Origin: Dryocosmus kuriphilus
Lineage: Eukaryota; Arthropoda; Insecta; Hymenoptera; Cynipidae
Length of the DNA stretch: 64,000 bases
NCBI GenBank assembly: GCA_038277395.1
Contig: CM076192.1
Span: forward strand, 126,491,470-126,555,469
Direction of reading: 5' to 3'
The translations under genes and the position numbers were made by a program. Of the stretch, positions 33,901 to 44,206 are shown one piece after another (within the stretch, counting starts at the first letter, position 1; every line of letters starts with the position of its first letter). The notes below the pieces were generated by a model. The model had not been told where the DNA came from, made no database searches, and saw only the letters and a program-made list of their open reading frames with translations.

Positions 33901-34282
33901 CGAGATACGTAACACAAAGAATAAAAAAGAACGCAACTGACTTTACCTTAATTATGACATATTCCGGAGACTTGGTCAACAGTTGTGCTGAAAAAAATTT
34001 TTTATTGAACGTAATCGCTATTCCCCCCTTGGCTCTTCCTTTATACGCAACTCTCACTGAAGGAGAAACAAACACGATGAAATCCCTGCAAAACGCCTTA
34101 GCAGTGACTTTTGAGGAATCCAGCCAAGTCTTATAAATGCACAGAATGTCAGCTTTTCCAAAACCGTGTATATTCCAAAAAATAATTTTAGTAGACGTGC
34201 TGACATCTGGAAGAAGCATAGAGCAGGCACTTGTGGAAGCAATCGATTGAGTGACACTTTTTATGACACTGTCGGAACCCAT
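30997..34282 (-). pseudogene. CR1-like LINE ORF2, endonuclease-RT, multiply broken
   Basis: The endonuclease opens with IIFWNIHGFGKADILC (a short deletion follows NIHG), then KGGIAITF, a shift near 33872, GGDFNCRI, NDLLWCSLNS and LSDHFPIAAF. The RT begins after SSNKPWYDGMCRRA. An in-frame TGA lies at 33062-33064, then KAAGCDGIDYSFYKRLP, MLHKKGDPSDTGNYRPISL and a TGA at 32570-32572. FQSGFRAGRGC, AAFIDFKSAFPSV and VLQGEVLSPLLF follow. Two frameshifts between 32189 and 32061 put the catalytic YADDLVLLSD in a third frame. The C-terminus ends with CPYCDATKDDFHHILVVC, a zinc motif. Confidence 0.88.
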
Positions 34283-35009
34283 CCCAAGCTATGCCTTCGA
34301 CTGGTTTGGAAGGCCTATCTGAAGTGAACTCAGAAGAGTCACTTTCCACTTCGTTAGGGACATCGCTGACCTGAGAGGTGGGATTCGTAGAACCCTCTTT
34401 CACATTCCGGAGGAAAGACTCGGCATCTTCATTCCGAAGTTTTTCACCATTGATTGTAAGGGAGGCGTTTTTAATAACAGCTTGCACTCCTGCGTCCTTT
34501 AAAGATTTGACATGTTTAAGTAGGTCTGTTCGTTTCTCTCTTTCTTCTCTGGATCGATCATTAACGATAACAAGCTCCATTTTACGAAATAGTGTAATCT
34601 TGGTAAATACAGTTTTGACCCAACGTGAGGCAATGAACTTCACTAACACTGGTCGCTTACCTTTGACTTTACCGAGTCTGTAAACATCAGCCAAGGCCGC
34701 CTCTGGTATCTGCAATCCGAAGTTTCGGAAAATCGAAGAGACAGATGCGAAAAAATCATTATTATGGGAATCGCAATCACTCAAGTTGAAAATAATGATG
34801 TTCTTTGCCCTGTCATCATTGCGTCCAACGATATCCACTTCATTTTCAATTTCCGATAATTTGCTGGAGAGGGAAAATATCTCTGCAGCGGCATCCGTAG
34901 AGGCTTTATATGATGCGTTGACATCTTTTCTTAACTTATCGTGAAAGTTCATTAAGGATTTAATGTCCTTGGGCAAATCGGAAATAACCCTTTGCAAGTC
35001 CTCGTCCAT
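34188..35009 (-). CDS. CR1-like LINE ORF1, coiled coil plus RRM-like RNA-binding protein
   Basis: An intact 273-codon frame. Residues 1-60 form a likely coiled coil (KDIKSLMNFHDKLRKDV, SSKLSEIENEV). Residues about 67-170 resemble the RRM-like core of L1/CR1-type ORF1 proteins: AKNIIIFNLSDCDS, ADVYRLGKVKGKRPVLVKF, NDRSREEREKRTDLL. Residues about 170-200 resemble the C-terminal domain (VIKNASLTINGEKL). The tail is Ser/Pro/Glu-rich, then Cys/His-rich (CHKKCHSIDCFHKC) where it overlaps ORF2. It would coat LINE RNA in the cytoplasm. The open frame in an otherwise broken element is notable but may be chance. Confidence 0.75.
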   Translation of the reverse strand: MDEDLQRVISDLPKDIKSLMNFHDKLRKDVNASYKASTDAAAEIFSLSSKLSEIENEVDIVGRNDDRAKNIIIFNLSDCDSHNNDFFASVSSIFRNFGLQIPEAALADVYRLGKVKGKRPVLVKFIASRWVKTVFTKITLFRKMELVIVNDRSREEREKRTDLLKHVKSLKDAGVQAVIKNASLTINGEKLRNEDAESFLRNVKEGSTNPTSQVSDVPNEVESDSSEFTSDRPSKPVEGIAWDGFRQCHKKCHSIDCFHKCLLYASSRCQHVY

Positions 35010-35257
35010 ATTGCGGCCCTATGCACAGAAAACCGCACAGACAAAACTTTAGCTTTACACAATTTCACCGAGAAACAAAACTAAGAACTCAAGTAAACAA
35101 TCGGTATACGCAGAGCGAACCACAACACGTCTGCTCACGTTGCCAGCCTAGACGGCACTCAAATGAAAATATAATAGTAAATTAATAAACAGCATGAAAC
35201 TTTAATGTTATAGCATTGACAAATTATTAAATTATTCTTTTCGCCCTCCATGTTATT

Positions 35258-35686
35258 AATTTAGAATTTTATTTTTGTTGATTTTGTAGGGCCAGGTGAG
35301 TGGGTATTACGTACTCCAATTAATTTTCTTTAGAAAACAACATTTCGCCAGCATTGGTGCGCTGGCCTCATTAGGCTAGTTTGATGGTTAACTATGTTGT
35401 TAACGTGTCGAGAGTTAAAAGTTTAATGTAAAATTTTGTGTAGGCTCCATCATGCCGAGTAAACAGTATACGTCAACGCAACGTTATAGCATGATGAAGC
35501 CTACACAAAATTGTACATTAAACTTCTAACTCTCGACACGTTAACAATATAATTAACAATCAAACTAGCCTGATGAGGCCAGCGCACCAATGCTGGCGAA
35601 ACGTCGTTTTCTAAAGAAAATTAATTGGAGTACCTAATACCCACACACCTGACCCTACAAAATCAACAAAAATAAAATTCTAAATT
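35258..35686. mobile_element. palindromic pair of PLE-type pseudo-LTRs
   Basis: Inverted arms 35258-35455 and 35488-35686 (AATTTAGAATTTTATTTTTG at the left end, its reverse at the right) flank a spacer of about 32 bp. Each arm holds the hammerhead-PLE signature: CTGATGAG, stem GCCAGC/GCTGGC, GAAACGTC in the right arm, and a mutated version in the left arm. The arrangement repeats in miniature the head-to-head PLE at 8.9-13 kb, without coding sequence. Confidence 0.8.
35563..35615 (+). ncRNA. hammerhead-ribozyme-like motif, right arm
   Basis: CTGATGA at 35570-35576, one G, stem II GCCAGC/GCTGGC, GAAAC at 35598-35602, cleavage triplet GTC at 35603-35605. Helix I is weak (AGC with GTT). Stem III is minimal. 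The left-arm copy (minus strand, about 35340-35385) reads CTAATGA and GAAATGTT and is predicted inactive. Confidence 0.55.
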
Positions 35687-35807
35687 ATAGAATTGACATT
35701 TTAATTTTTCTGATAAAAGATTTACGTTAAATACAGGTGAAAATATTTGAAAAATAACTGGCTCTGACATTTGTCAGACATTCTACAGGTATTTTGTTTC
35801 GGCAGGG

Positions 35808-36000
35808 ATGATTGAGATCAGTGAAGAATTCGACATTTTTACTGCTGTCAACTGCTTTATTCTCAGTGAGAAAAGGTGTTTTAATTACCCAACGATAAGT
35901 ATATGTACGTTGAAAATGACATTCAAATAAGCGAAACGTTTTTGAGAGTATGGTATCATAATTTCTAGCTCGATTTTACTTCTACCTTCTTCAAACCAAA
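35808..36000 (+). repeat. ancient dispersed repeat, right half
   Basis: Continues 30240-30558 after the 5.25-kb insertion and matches 13570-13790 (TTGAGATCA, TGTCAACTG, AAAGGTGTTTTAATT). Confidence 0.7.
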
Positions 36001-36079
36001 ATATTTTCCTAATACTTCTGAAGCAAAATTTCTTGTTCTGAGAACGCTAAACAATTTTTTGGAATTTGATATTTCACCC

Positions 36080-36340
36080 TTGCTTACGAATATATTATTC
36101 TTTTCATCATTTATGTTCAGTCATTTTTAATCACGTTAAAACCACGTGAATAATACAAGGTAAATAGAGTGTGTTAATAATTCTTATTTTCCGGTTATGA
36201 AGCAATGACTTGTTGTAAGTACTTGATATCGGTGGAGGTGAAATTGCCTAATTAGATCGAGGTTTTGCAACGCGGCATCAAGATGTTTCAATAAAGTCAA
36301 AAACATGTTACACAATCGTGATTCTTGATTAAACTTGCAG
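36080..36340 (+). repeat. dispersed repeat, inverted partner of 59050-59300
   Basis: Shared reversed wording includes ACCACGTGAATAAT, GTGTTAATAATTCTTATTTT, GTGAAATTGC and GTTACACAATCGTG. No coding sequence. Confidence 0.65.
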
Positions 36341-39300
36341 GTTTAGCAAAAATATTTCAAGCGATTTTAAGATATTTCCAGGAGTTTCAAGATTTTTAAA
36401 AGAACTTTAATGTATACGTTTAATTAAATTTATACCCAAAATAATTACGTGCTTTGCCAAACACGTCTATTTTAGGTCACGTTAGGTGATTTGCACCAAC
36501 TAATTATATTTTTTATGGAAACTTATAAGAAATAATGTGTTAAGCCTAATATATACTAAATACTGGACAATTTGGAATAATATTTTTGTATTGACTTTTA
36601 TTTATTTTTATTATTTTACTTTAATTTATTTTTTAATTTTATTTTCTTTTTATTTATTTTATTTTATTTTAATTTATTTTATTTTTTATTTCTTTGCCTT
36701 GATAATGGTGATTTTCATAAACATAGAAATGTTGGCATACGTGTGTAATTGGTTCAATATGTTCTTTTTTTATAAAATTACATAATATTCCCAATTCTTG
36801 TAAGGAATGTAATATTTTTCATCGAAGTGTATGGAGGAAGGAAACTCTTTTTTAGACCCCTTAAAATTAAAATTATAATTCCATTTGCCGGAAATTATTT
36901 CATAATCTTTTGTTGAGATCAAAATTTCTCACCTTTTTGAATATACTCGAATATACTTTGTAGTACAATTTACAGATATTCATGATATAACTTTTTAAGG
37001 TGAAAGAATCGAAAAAAATATATTCTCTTATATATACTGTATGTTAGAGCTTCTTTATATATTATGAAAGATATTTCATAAATAAAAAACTTTCAACCAA
37101 GGATATGAAAACTAAATTTAAAAAAAAAAAGATTAATTTTGAATCAAAAATAGTTAAAATTTCAACCAAAAGGGCATCAATTTTCGATTCAGTAGTTTAA
37201 TTTTTATCTACAAAAGACCAATTTTTAACAAAAAATTGAATTTCCAATTTTTCGATAGGAAATATAACAATTGAAATTTGAAACGAAGCATCTGAATTTT
37301 TAATAAAGAACAGTCAAATTATCGATAAAGAAGAGAACTTAATGAAAAAGTATTTATATTTTCCACAACATAAGATAAAAGAAAAGAAAGAAAAGTATGG
37401 AAATATAACTTTTTGATGGAAAAATTAAGTACTTGAGTTAAAAGTTAATTCTTTTTAGGATCCATAGTTATCTTTGTCGTCAAAAATTTACCTATTCTTT
37501 TTTTGGCTTAATTTTGTTTATTGTTGGTTAAAATTCAACTTTTAATTAGTCATTTTAAAAGTTCATCTTCTTAAATTTAAAATGCAACGATTTTATTTAA
37601 AATTCATCATTTTTGGTTAAAAATTCCATCGTTACATTTTGAATGGAAATTATTATTCTTTGTTAAAAATACAGCACTTTCTCACAATTTAACAAAGATT
37701 CGAGAAAAATATACGTCATCTAAAAATATATTTCACGTATTAATTATTTTGTGTAAAAAAAAATTACAAGTTGAAATGAATTTTTTTTTTTTTGTGGAAA
37801 ATTAAAACCTTTAGGTTGAAAGTTAACTTTTTGTTGAAAATTTATCTTTTTGTGTGTAAATTCGATTGATTTATTGAAAATTTCGTTCTTCGATTCATAA
37901 TTCAACGAGTTTTGGTTGGAAATAATTTCTTTGCTCTAGTGAAATCTAACATCTTTGTTTGCGAAATCATCTTTTTCTTTTGCAGAATCTGCTATTCCCA
38001 TCAAAATTAGTCTTTCCTTAGCTAAAAATTACTTAAAATTAGTTTTAAAAAAATTATTTTTTTAACACAATTATTTTTTAATTAGTTTCGCCTTTTTTCA
38101 CAACTGAACTTTAAAAAAATTAAATATTCGTGTATTTTGGTTGAAATTTCAACTGCTACATTTTTTGTGGAAAGCTGGAAATTCAATTTTTTTTAAATTC
38201 CTTTTCTTTGATTGATAATAATTGGAATATTTTTGGTTGAAAAATAAGAATTTTTTTGGTGTAGAATTCATCTTTTTAAAATGGAAATTCAGCTATTTTG
38301 TAAAAAATTCATCTTGTTCAGTTAAACATTAAGTTATTCCATTCAAATTTTTTTAGTCGAAGATTCAACTATTTTTTATTCAGACTTGCTTGTGTTTAAT
38401 TTTGTTTAATTTGAATTTCATTAATTTCATTTTATTTTATTTTAATTTATTTTATTTTATTTTATTTGAATTTATTTTACTTTTTATTTTTTTGCCTTGA
38501 TAAGGGTGTTTCATAAACACAGAAACGTTGTCATGCCTGTAATTGGTTGAATGTGTTACTTTTTTCTAAAATTCCATAATATTCCCAGTTCTTATAAGTA
38601 ATGTAATATTTTTCATCAAAGCGTATGGAGGGAAGAAACTATTTTTTAGATTCCTTATAACTAAAACAAAAATTTCGTTCCCGAAAATTATTTCGTAATT
38701 TTGTTCTGAGTTCAAACTTTTTGGGCTCTTTTTAATAATATATTCGAATATATTTTGTGGGACAATTTACAGATATTACTGATAACTTTTTAATGTGAAA
38801 AAATCTGGAAAAATATATTCTCCTATATATACTGTGTTAGAGCTTTTTTATATTTGATGGAAAATATTGCATAAATAAAAAGATTTCAACCATGAATAGG
38901 AAAACTAAATATTTAACAAAAAAAATTCATTTTTAATGAAAAATAGTTGAGTTTCAAATCAAACAGACATTAATTTTCCATTTAGTAGTTTAATTTTTAA
39001 CTGAAAAACACGAATTTATAACTGTTCCACAAGAAATGTAACAGTTGAAATTTCAAACAAAACATATATCCAAATATTTAATAAAAAAAGTCAAATTATC
39101 AACAAAAAGGTGAACTTAATAAAAAATGTATTTATATTTTCCACCAAGAAAAGCAAAAGAAAAAAAGAAAGAAAACTAAGGAAAGAAGAAAGAAGTAAGT
39201 GAATTATAATTCATTTGCTTGCTTGAAAATACAACTTTTTGATGAGAAAATGAAATATTTGAGATAACAGTTACTTCTTTTGTTTCCAAAATTAACTTTT

Positions 39301-40969
39301 TGCACAAAGTATTACTATCCTTTTTTGGGCTTAATTTTTTACAATTTTTTGTTAAAAATTCAACTATTAAATTTCCCCTTTTAAAAATTCTTCTTTCTCA
39401 ATTGAAAATCCAATTCTTACATTTTTGGTCGAAAATAATAATTTTTTTTTTTTGTGAAAAGTCCATCCATTTGAGTTAAAATTAAACCACTCAAGTATTT
39501 TTGGTTTCAAATTATTCTTTTTGATTGAAAATACAGCGCTGTTTCACAATTTAAACAAAGACTCGAGAAAGGCATAGCTTTGTTGATCTAACGTTATCTA
39601 CATCAAACATGAAAAGATATTTTCTTAAATTGGTAACCTTCACCGAGTCTTCAATTAACAATAATTTAAACCTTCTTTTCTTAATTTTTCGATTATGAAT
39701 TTTTCGTAGGTCACCTAAATAAATATTGTAGGTCTTAATTATTGAGTATAAATAAAAATTCTTTACAGGTTGAGATGAAGTACTTTTTTATGGACAATTC
39801 AAATTTTTTGGTTGAAAGTTAATTGTTTTTGTTCAAGATTTATCTTGCTTGTGTGCAAGTTCAATTGGTTTATGGAAAATATCTTTTTTTCGGTTCATAA
39901 TCCAAATATTTTTGGTTGAAAATAATTTCCTTGTCTCAAGTCAATTCTAACGTTTTTGTTTGAGAACTCATCTTCTTTTAGTTGAAGAATCTACTATTCG
40001 GTTGAAAATTGATCTTTTATTAGTTAAAAATTAGTTGAAATTAGTTGAAAATATTAGACGAAAATTCTTTCTTTTTTTGTCAAAAATATAACCATTTTTT
40101 AATAATTTCACTTTTTTTGATAATATAGCTTTTTTAAAAATGATATTCATATATTTTGGTTGAAATTTCAACTGTTACATTATTGTGGAAATTTAGAAAT
40201 TCAACTTTTTCTTAAATTCCTTTTCCTTGATTGATAAAAATTGAAATATTTTTGGTTGACAAATAATAATGTTTCTGTTTGAGAATTTACTCATCTTTTG
40301 AAATTGAAAATTGAACTACTTCGTTAAAAATTCCTCTTTTTCAGTTAAAAGTTGGAGTGTTTCATTGAAACATTTTTTCTCGAAGGTTTAACTATTTTTT
40401 ATTCAAATTGATTTTATTTGACTTAATTTTATTTTAATTTCATTTATCTTAATTTATTTTACTTTAATTTATTTTATTCTATTTTATTTTAATTTCTTTT
40501 AATTTAATTTACTTTAATTTAATTTATTTTACTCTACTTTATTTTATTTCATTTTTTAGTTGAATGTTCTACTGCTCCCATCAAAATTAGTCTTTTCTTA
40601 TTTAAAAATTAATTGAAATTAGTTGAAAAATTAGGACAAGAATCCCTTTTTTTGTTGAAAATATAACTTTTTTTAAATTAGGTTCACTTAATTTGATATT
40701 TCACATTTTTTTGAATTAAAATCATATATATTTTGTTTGCAATTTCAAATGTTATATTTTTTATGAAAATTTGGAAGCTCAACTTTCTTTGAAACATTCT
40801 TTGACTGAAAATAATTGAAATATTTTTGGTTGACAAAATAATAAACAATTTTGTTAAAAATTTTTTTTTTCAGTTAAAAATGAAACTTCTCCTTTGAAAA
40901 TTTTTTTTGGGTCGAAGATTTAACTAATTGAAAATCGTTTGGAAATTTCTCTAAATCGAAATTCTCGTT
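36341..40969. repeat. AT-rich degenerate repeat field with a ~1.9-kb direct duplication
   Basis: A block starting with (TTTA)n-type runs, TTTGCCTTGATAA, GTAATTGGTT, ATTTTTCATC and TATGGAGG occurs at about 36610-36840 and again at about 38440-38640, so a unit of about 1.85 kb is duplicated. A third partial start is near 40430. Inside each unit are dozens of diverged TTTGGTTGAAAATTCAAC / TTCATCTTTTT phrases about 15-30 bp apart. No gene is visible. Confidence 0.65.
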
Positions 40970-41325
40970 CCACTATGTAGGTCAATTTAGGAGAATAATA
41001 ACGATTCACATAGTCATATCATTACGTTTCGGCGACCTTGTGTGTCACCCTCTTCAGAAATTTATTTAGATGTCACTATAAAATCATTACACCCAATGAG
41101 TTTAACATTTTCGTAGAATTTAAAATACATAAAATATCGAAATAAATTCTTACTTACATGGTAATTCCTTATTATGTAGTCCGTGAGTTACTAAATTATG
41201 AAAATTATAAAATTTAAACTATTTTTTAAAACTTTACACTCATTTAAAACCTATCTATATACAAAATTCCCGAGAGGACAGATGTATAATCTCATCGGTT
41301 TGGTGTTTGCGATTTAACTATTTTT
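40970..41325 (-). mobile_element. PLE pseudo-LTR relic, third family
   Basis: On the minus strand it runs from an AGGACAGATG-containing 5' part (about 41275) to a hammerhead-like motif and TTTAGGAGAATAATA-like 3' part. The order (GGACAGATG, AAAATACATAA, AAATTTCTGAAGAGGG, GAAACGTA) parallels the 8935-9301 pLTR, but the sequence is distinct. No coding sequence is attached. Confidence 0.6.
41015..41065 (-). ncRNA. hammerhead-ribozyme-like motif in PLE relic
   Basis: Minus strand: CTGAAGA (41057-41051), one G, stem II GGTGAC/GTCGCC with one G-U pair, GAAAC (41030-41026), then GTA. Helix I pairing is poor, so activity is doubtful. Confidence 0.5.
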
Positions 41326-43129
41326 GACTCAAATTTTTTTTTTTAATTTTATTTTATTTTAATTAATTTTATTTTATTTGACATTATTTTAGCTTCATTT
41401 ATTTTAGTTCCTTTTTTAGTTGAGGAATCTACTATTCTCTTTCAAATTAGACAATTTTTTGTTAAGAATTAGTTGAAATTTGTCGAAAAAGTTGAATCAA
41501 GCTTTTTTTTTTTGTTTAAATTATAACTATTTTTTAATACATTTCACATTTTTTCGATAGTTGGACTTTTTTAAAATTAAATATTCATATATTTTGTTTG
41601 AAATTTGAACTGCTACATTTTTTGTGGAAAGTTGCAAATTCAAATTCTTTTAAAATTTCTTTTTCCTGATTGATAATAAGTATTTTGGTTGACAAATAAT
41701 AATGATTTTGTGTGAGAATTCATCTCTTTAAATTGAAAGTTCAACTACTACAGCAGAATGCCATTGGTGAAATATTTATGGCTAATTCTGATGAAAAAGT
41801 TAAATCCATCTAACTAAACGTACCCTAATTTCGTATTTGTATATTACTTGATTGTGGACAATCAGGAATTAATGTTTAGCGTATTTAATTTTAAGCTAAC
41901 ATTATTTAATTCCATTCTCTCCTGAAAATATTGATTTACTGAATTTAAATGTGGAAAATTAAGAAGATCAAACTTTCTTCACTAATTTGTTTATAGCAAT
42001 TGACATTTTCATTTTATCATATTAATACTGCTGGATGTCATTTCTAGTAAGTTTTCTCCTCGACATGGAGCATTTTCCGTAAAATGGAAATTTTTTGCAC
42101 GAAATGCCTGTCGTGAAAAGAGAAAAAAACCTTTTTTTATTTTGTGTATTAAATAAAAAAGTTTGGAAGAAATTTTTCAAAAATTTCCTTCGTTTTAACG
42201 ATGCAAAATTTAATACATTTTAATATAACGGAAATTGATACTTTTTAGGATAATCATTAAATGGCGAAAAGAAAGTTAAAATGTCAACCTGTGACATGGA
42301 TAATTTATTTTTCTTTCAGACGAATACCGTCGTACATTTGCAAATTAAAGGTACTGCTTTTATTGCAGATATAACTTGATAATTAACGGAATTTTAAATT
42401 GAACGATTCTTGAAAAATTCTATATCAGAGAATTTAAAATTCAGACGAAGAAAATGAAATAATATCTATTTCTGTATATAAAATTCTTATCTTCTATGTA
42501 TAACCAAAGAAAACTCTGTACAAAATTATGCAAAAGTTTGAGATCTCAAATTCTTGATTAAGAATTTGTATCCATGAAACTATTGATAAAGATTTGATAA
42601 AATTATGATCTATGCCCCTTGAAGAAATTAAATTATTATTTCCGACTGTTCTCTTCTGAAGAAAAATTATAATTTAAAATGTATTTTCTCCAGATAGAAG
42701 CCCAAATATAAATTATAGTATTCCACTATCCTTTTGATGATATGAATATCATGATTTTAGAAGCCTTTATTCATTAATTTCAATTCTAATAGTAACATTT
42801 TGTTTTCATTGTGAATGAAAAATTTTATGTATATTAGTGATATGCTGAATTAAAGTAATGAATTGTAAATTTATTTAAGAATATTAATATTCTATCACTC
42901 ATTAAAAACTTTAATTTATTAAGTTTCTCGTCATGAATGATAATAAGAATTTTAATAGCATTAAATTCAGACTCATTAGCATTTTCTGGATAAAAAAGGA
43001 AATTAATTTAATGTCTTTTATTCCAATATACCTAACCTTATTTGTAAAAGAAATATAGTTATTCTTGTATTAAACATTTTTTAATTTAAATATTAAGATA
43101 TTCTTTTTATTATTATTTTTTATATTAAA
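41326..43129. other. AT-rich spacer; end of degenerate repeat field, then nothing
   Basis: TTGGTTG-type phrases fade out near 41770. No gene, RNA or clear repeat was recognised to 43129. Confidence 0.5.
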
Positions 43130-43345
43130 TTTGAATAATAAGGTTATTAATGTTTTAGTGTTCTTAAAAATGTTATCTTTAATAATAAAAGTAGGATTTT
43201 TCCCTTTCAACTATTGATATTTAAACATATTAAATAATTGCTTATGAACTAAATGTTTAATTTTAATAACTGTTCCAGAAACCTTACCTCTTTTAATATT
43301 TAATCATTTATTTAAATAACAAATTTACATATATATATGTATATA
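43130..43345 (+). repeat. AT-rich dispersed repeat, direct partner of 51955-52200
   Basis: Shared order: AATAATAAAAGTAGGATTTT (ATATAGG in the partner), CCCTTTCAACTATTGATAT, TTTAATTTTAATAACT, AATTTACATATAT. Confidence 0.65.
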
Positions 43346-43558
43346 TACAAGGTTCGCCCCCCTGCGCGCTTCGCGCGCCTACCACCAATTCTAATTTATT
43401 AGTAATTATTTTATTAATATTATTATTATTAATAGCATTAATATTGATACTAATATTATTTTCATTGATGTTTCGCCAACTTCACTGTATGTATATTATA
43501 TTTTTATTTATATATAATATACTTTAGTGTTAACCTAATAGTGAACACTAATGTGAAA

Positions 43559-43616
43559 TTCAATGAAATTGTTTCTAAGATACACTACGTGGAAGTAATC
43601 AATATTGCATCTCAAA
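43559..43616. repeat. 58-bp inverted repeat, left copy
   Basis: TTCAATGAAATTGTTTC...ACTACGTGGAAGTAA...GCATCTCAAA pairs with 45222-45279 in reverse. Together they bracket the helicase fragment and the three-exon gene. Confidence 0.75.
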
Positions 43617-43751
43617 AATCTGTAACGAAAATTGTATTAAAATCTTCATATATATAGAATATAATCAATATATCTAAAAATTTAATAAAAATGTATCTAA
43701 AATTAATTTAATTTATTATTGAATATTAAATCAAGACAACATAGTTACTTT

Positions 43752-44132
43752 TTAATCAAAAATTTTTTTCCGAACAATATTTTTAAACATTTTATCATCT
43801 TCTGAATTATTTTTAATATACAATTTATTAGAATTTTTACATCTAGATGAAGCTACATATAATTGTCCATGAGAAAATAAAGGTCTATGAAAGTATATTC
43901 CTATTTTTTCGAAACATTGACCTTGAGGTTTATGTATTGTAATTGCAACAGCTAAAACAATTGGAAATTGTCTTCTATACAAAATAAAAGGTAAAGAAGA
44001 AAATTCTTCAGAATCTAAAGTTATTCGTGGTATAAAAGCCGTAGTTCCTTTTTTAGTACCAGTAATGATCATAACTTTAATATTAAATTTATATAATTGT
44101 AAAATTTTTAAACGCGTTCCATTTTTATTTTA
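43752..44132 (-). pseudogene. Helitron helicase (PIF1-like), C-terminal fragment
   Basis: Reading from 44132, NGTRLKILQLYKFNIKVMI is followed by ITGTKKGTTAFIPRITL, RRQFPIVLAVAITIHKPQGQ and FSHGQLYVASSR, then a stop at 43752. The last two are helicase motifs V-VI of the PIF1-like helicase domain in Helitron transposases, which unwind DNA during rolling-circle transposition. Typical families have INKSQGQ; here IHKPQGQ. Only about 126 residues of a normally >1,000-residue protein remain; upstream the frame is lost, so it is non-functional. Confidence 0.85.
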
Positions 44133-44206
44133 TATACTATATAACTTATAATATTTATTATTAACCTTACTACTTTTACTAATTTTAGAAACTACTAATT
44201 CAAAAT

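Larger units (their letters stand above)
30705..35165 (-). mobile_element. full-length decayed CR1-like LINE
   Basis: Read on the minus strand: 5' region near 35165, ORF1 (35009-34188), overlapping ORF2 (34282-30997), then a 3' UTR ending in a TTATTA/TTTA-rich tail at about 30705-30730. ORF1 has a coiled coil and an RRM-like domain; ORF2 has an APE endonuclease, an RT and a C-terminal zinc motif. This layout fits the CR1/L2/Kiri/Daphne group; the exact clade cannot be fixed by eye. Confidence 0.85.
30559..35807. mobile_element. 5.25-kb TIR insertion carrying a LINE and a PLE palindrome
   Basis: The ends CCTTGCTGAAACAAAATG (left) and, reversed, CCCTGCCGAAACAAAATA (right) are inverted copies flanked by AT at 30557-30558 and 35808-35809. 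The uninterrupted paralogue at 13540-13580 shows what the site looked like before insertion and supports a 2-bp duplication. No transposase remains. Most of the interior is a LINE plus a palindrome that jumped into it later. Confidence 0.7.
43346..44135 (-). mobile_element. Helitron remnant: helicase end plus 3' hairpin
   Basis: The minus strand carries the last part of a Rep/Helicase gene (44132-43752). About 370 bp further 3' is a GC hairpin (GCGCGCGAAGCGCGC, 43378-43364) followed by GGGGGGCGAACCTTG in AT-rich DNA. A short hairpin near the 3' terminus is typical of Helitrons. The 5' part is missing. Confidence 0.7.
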
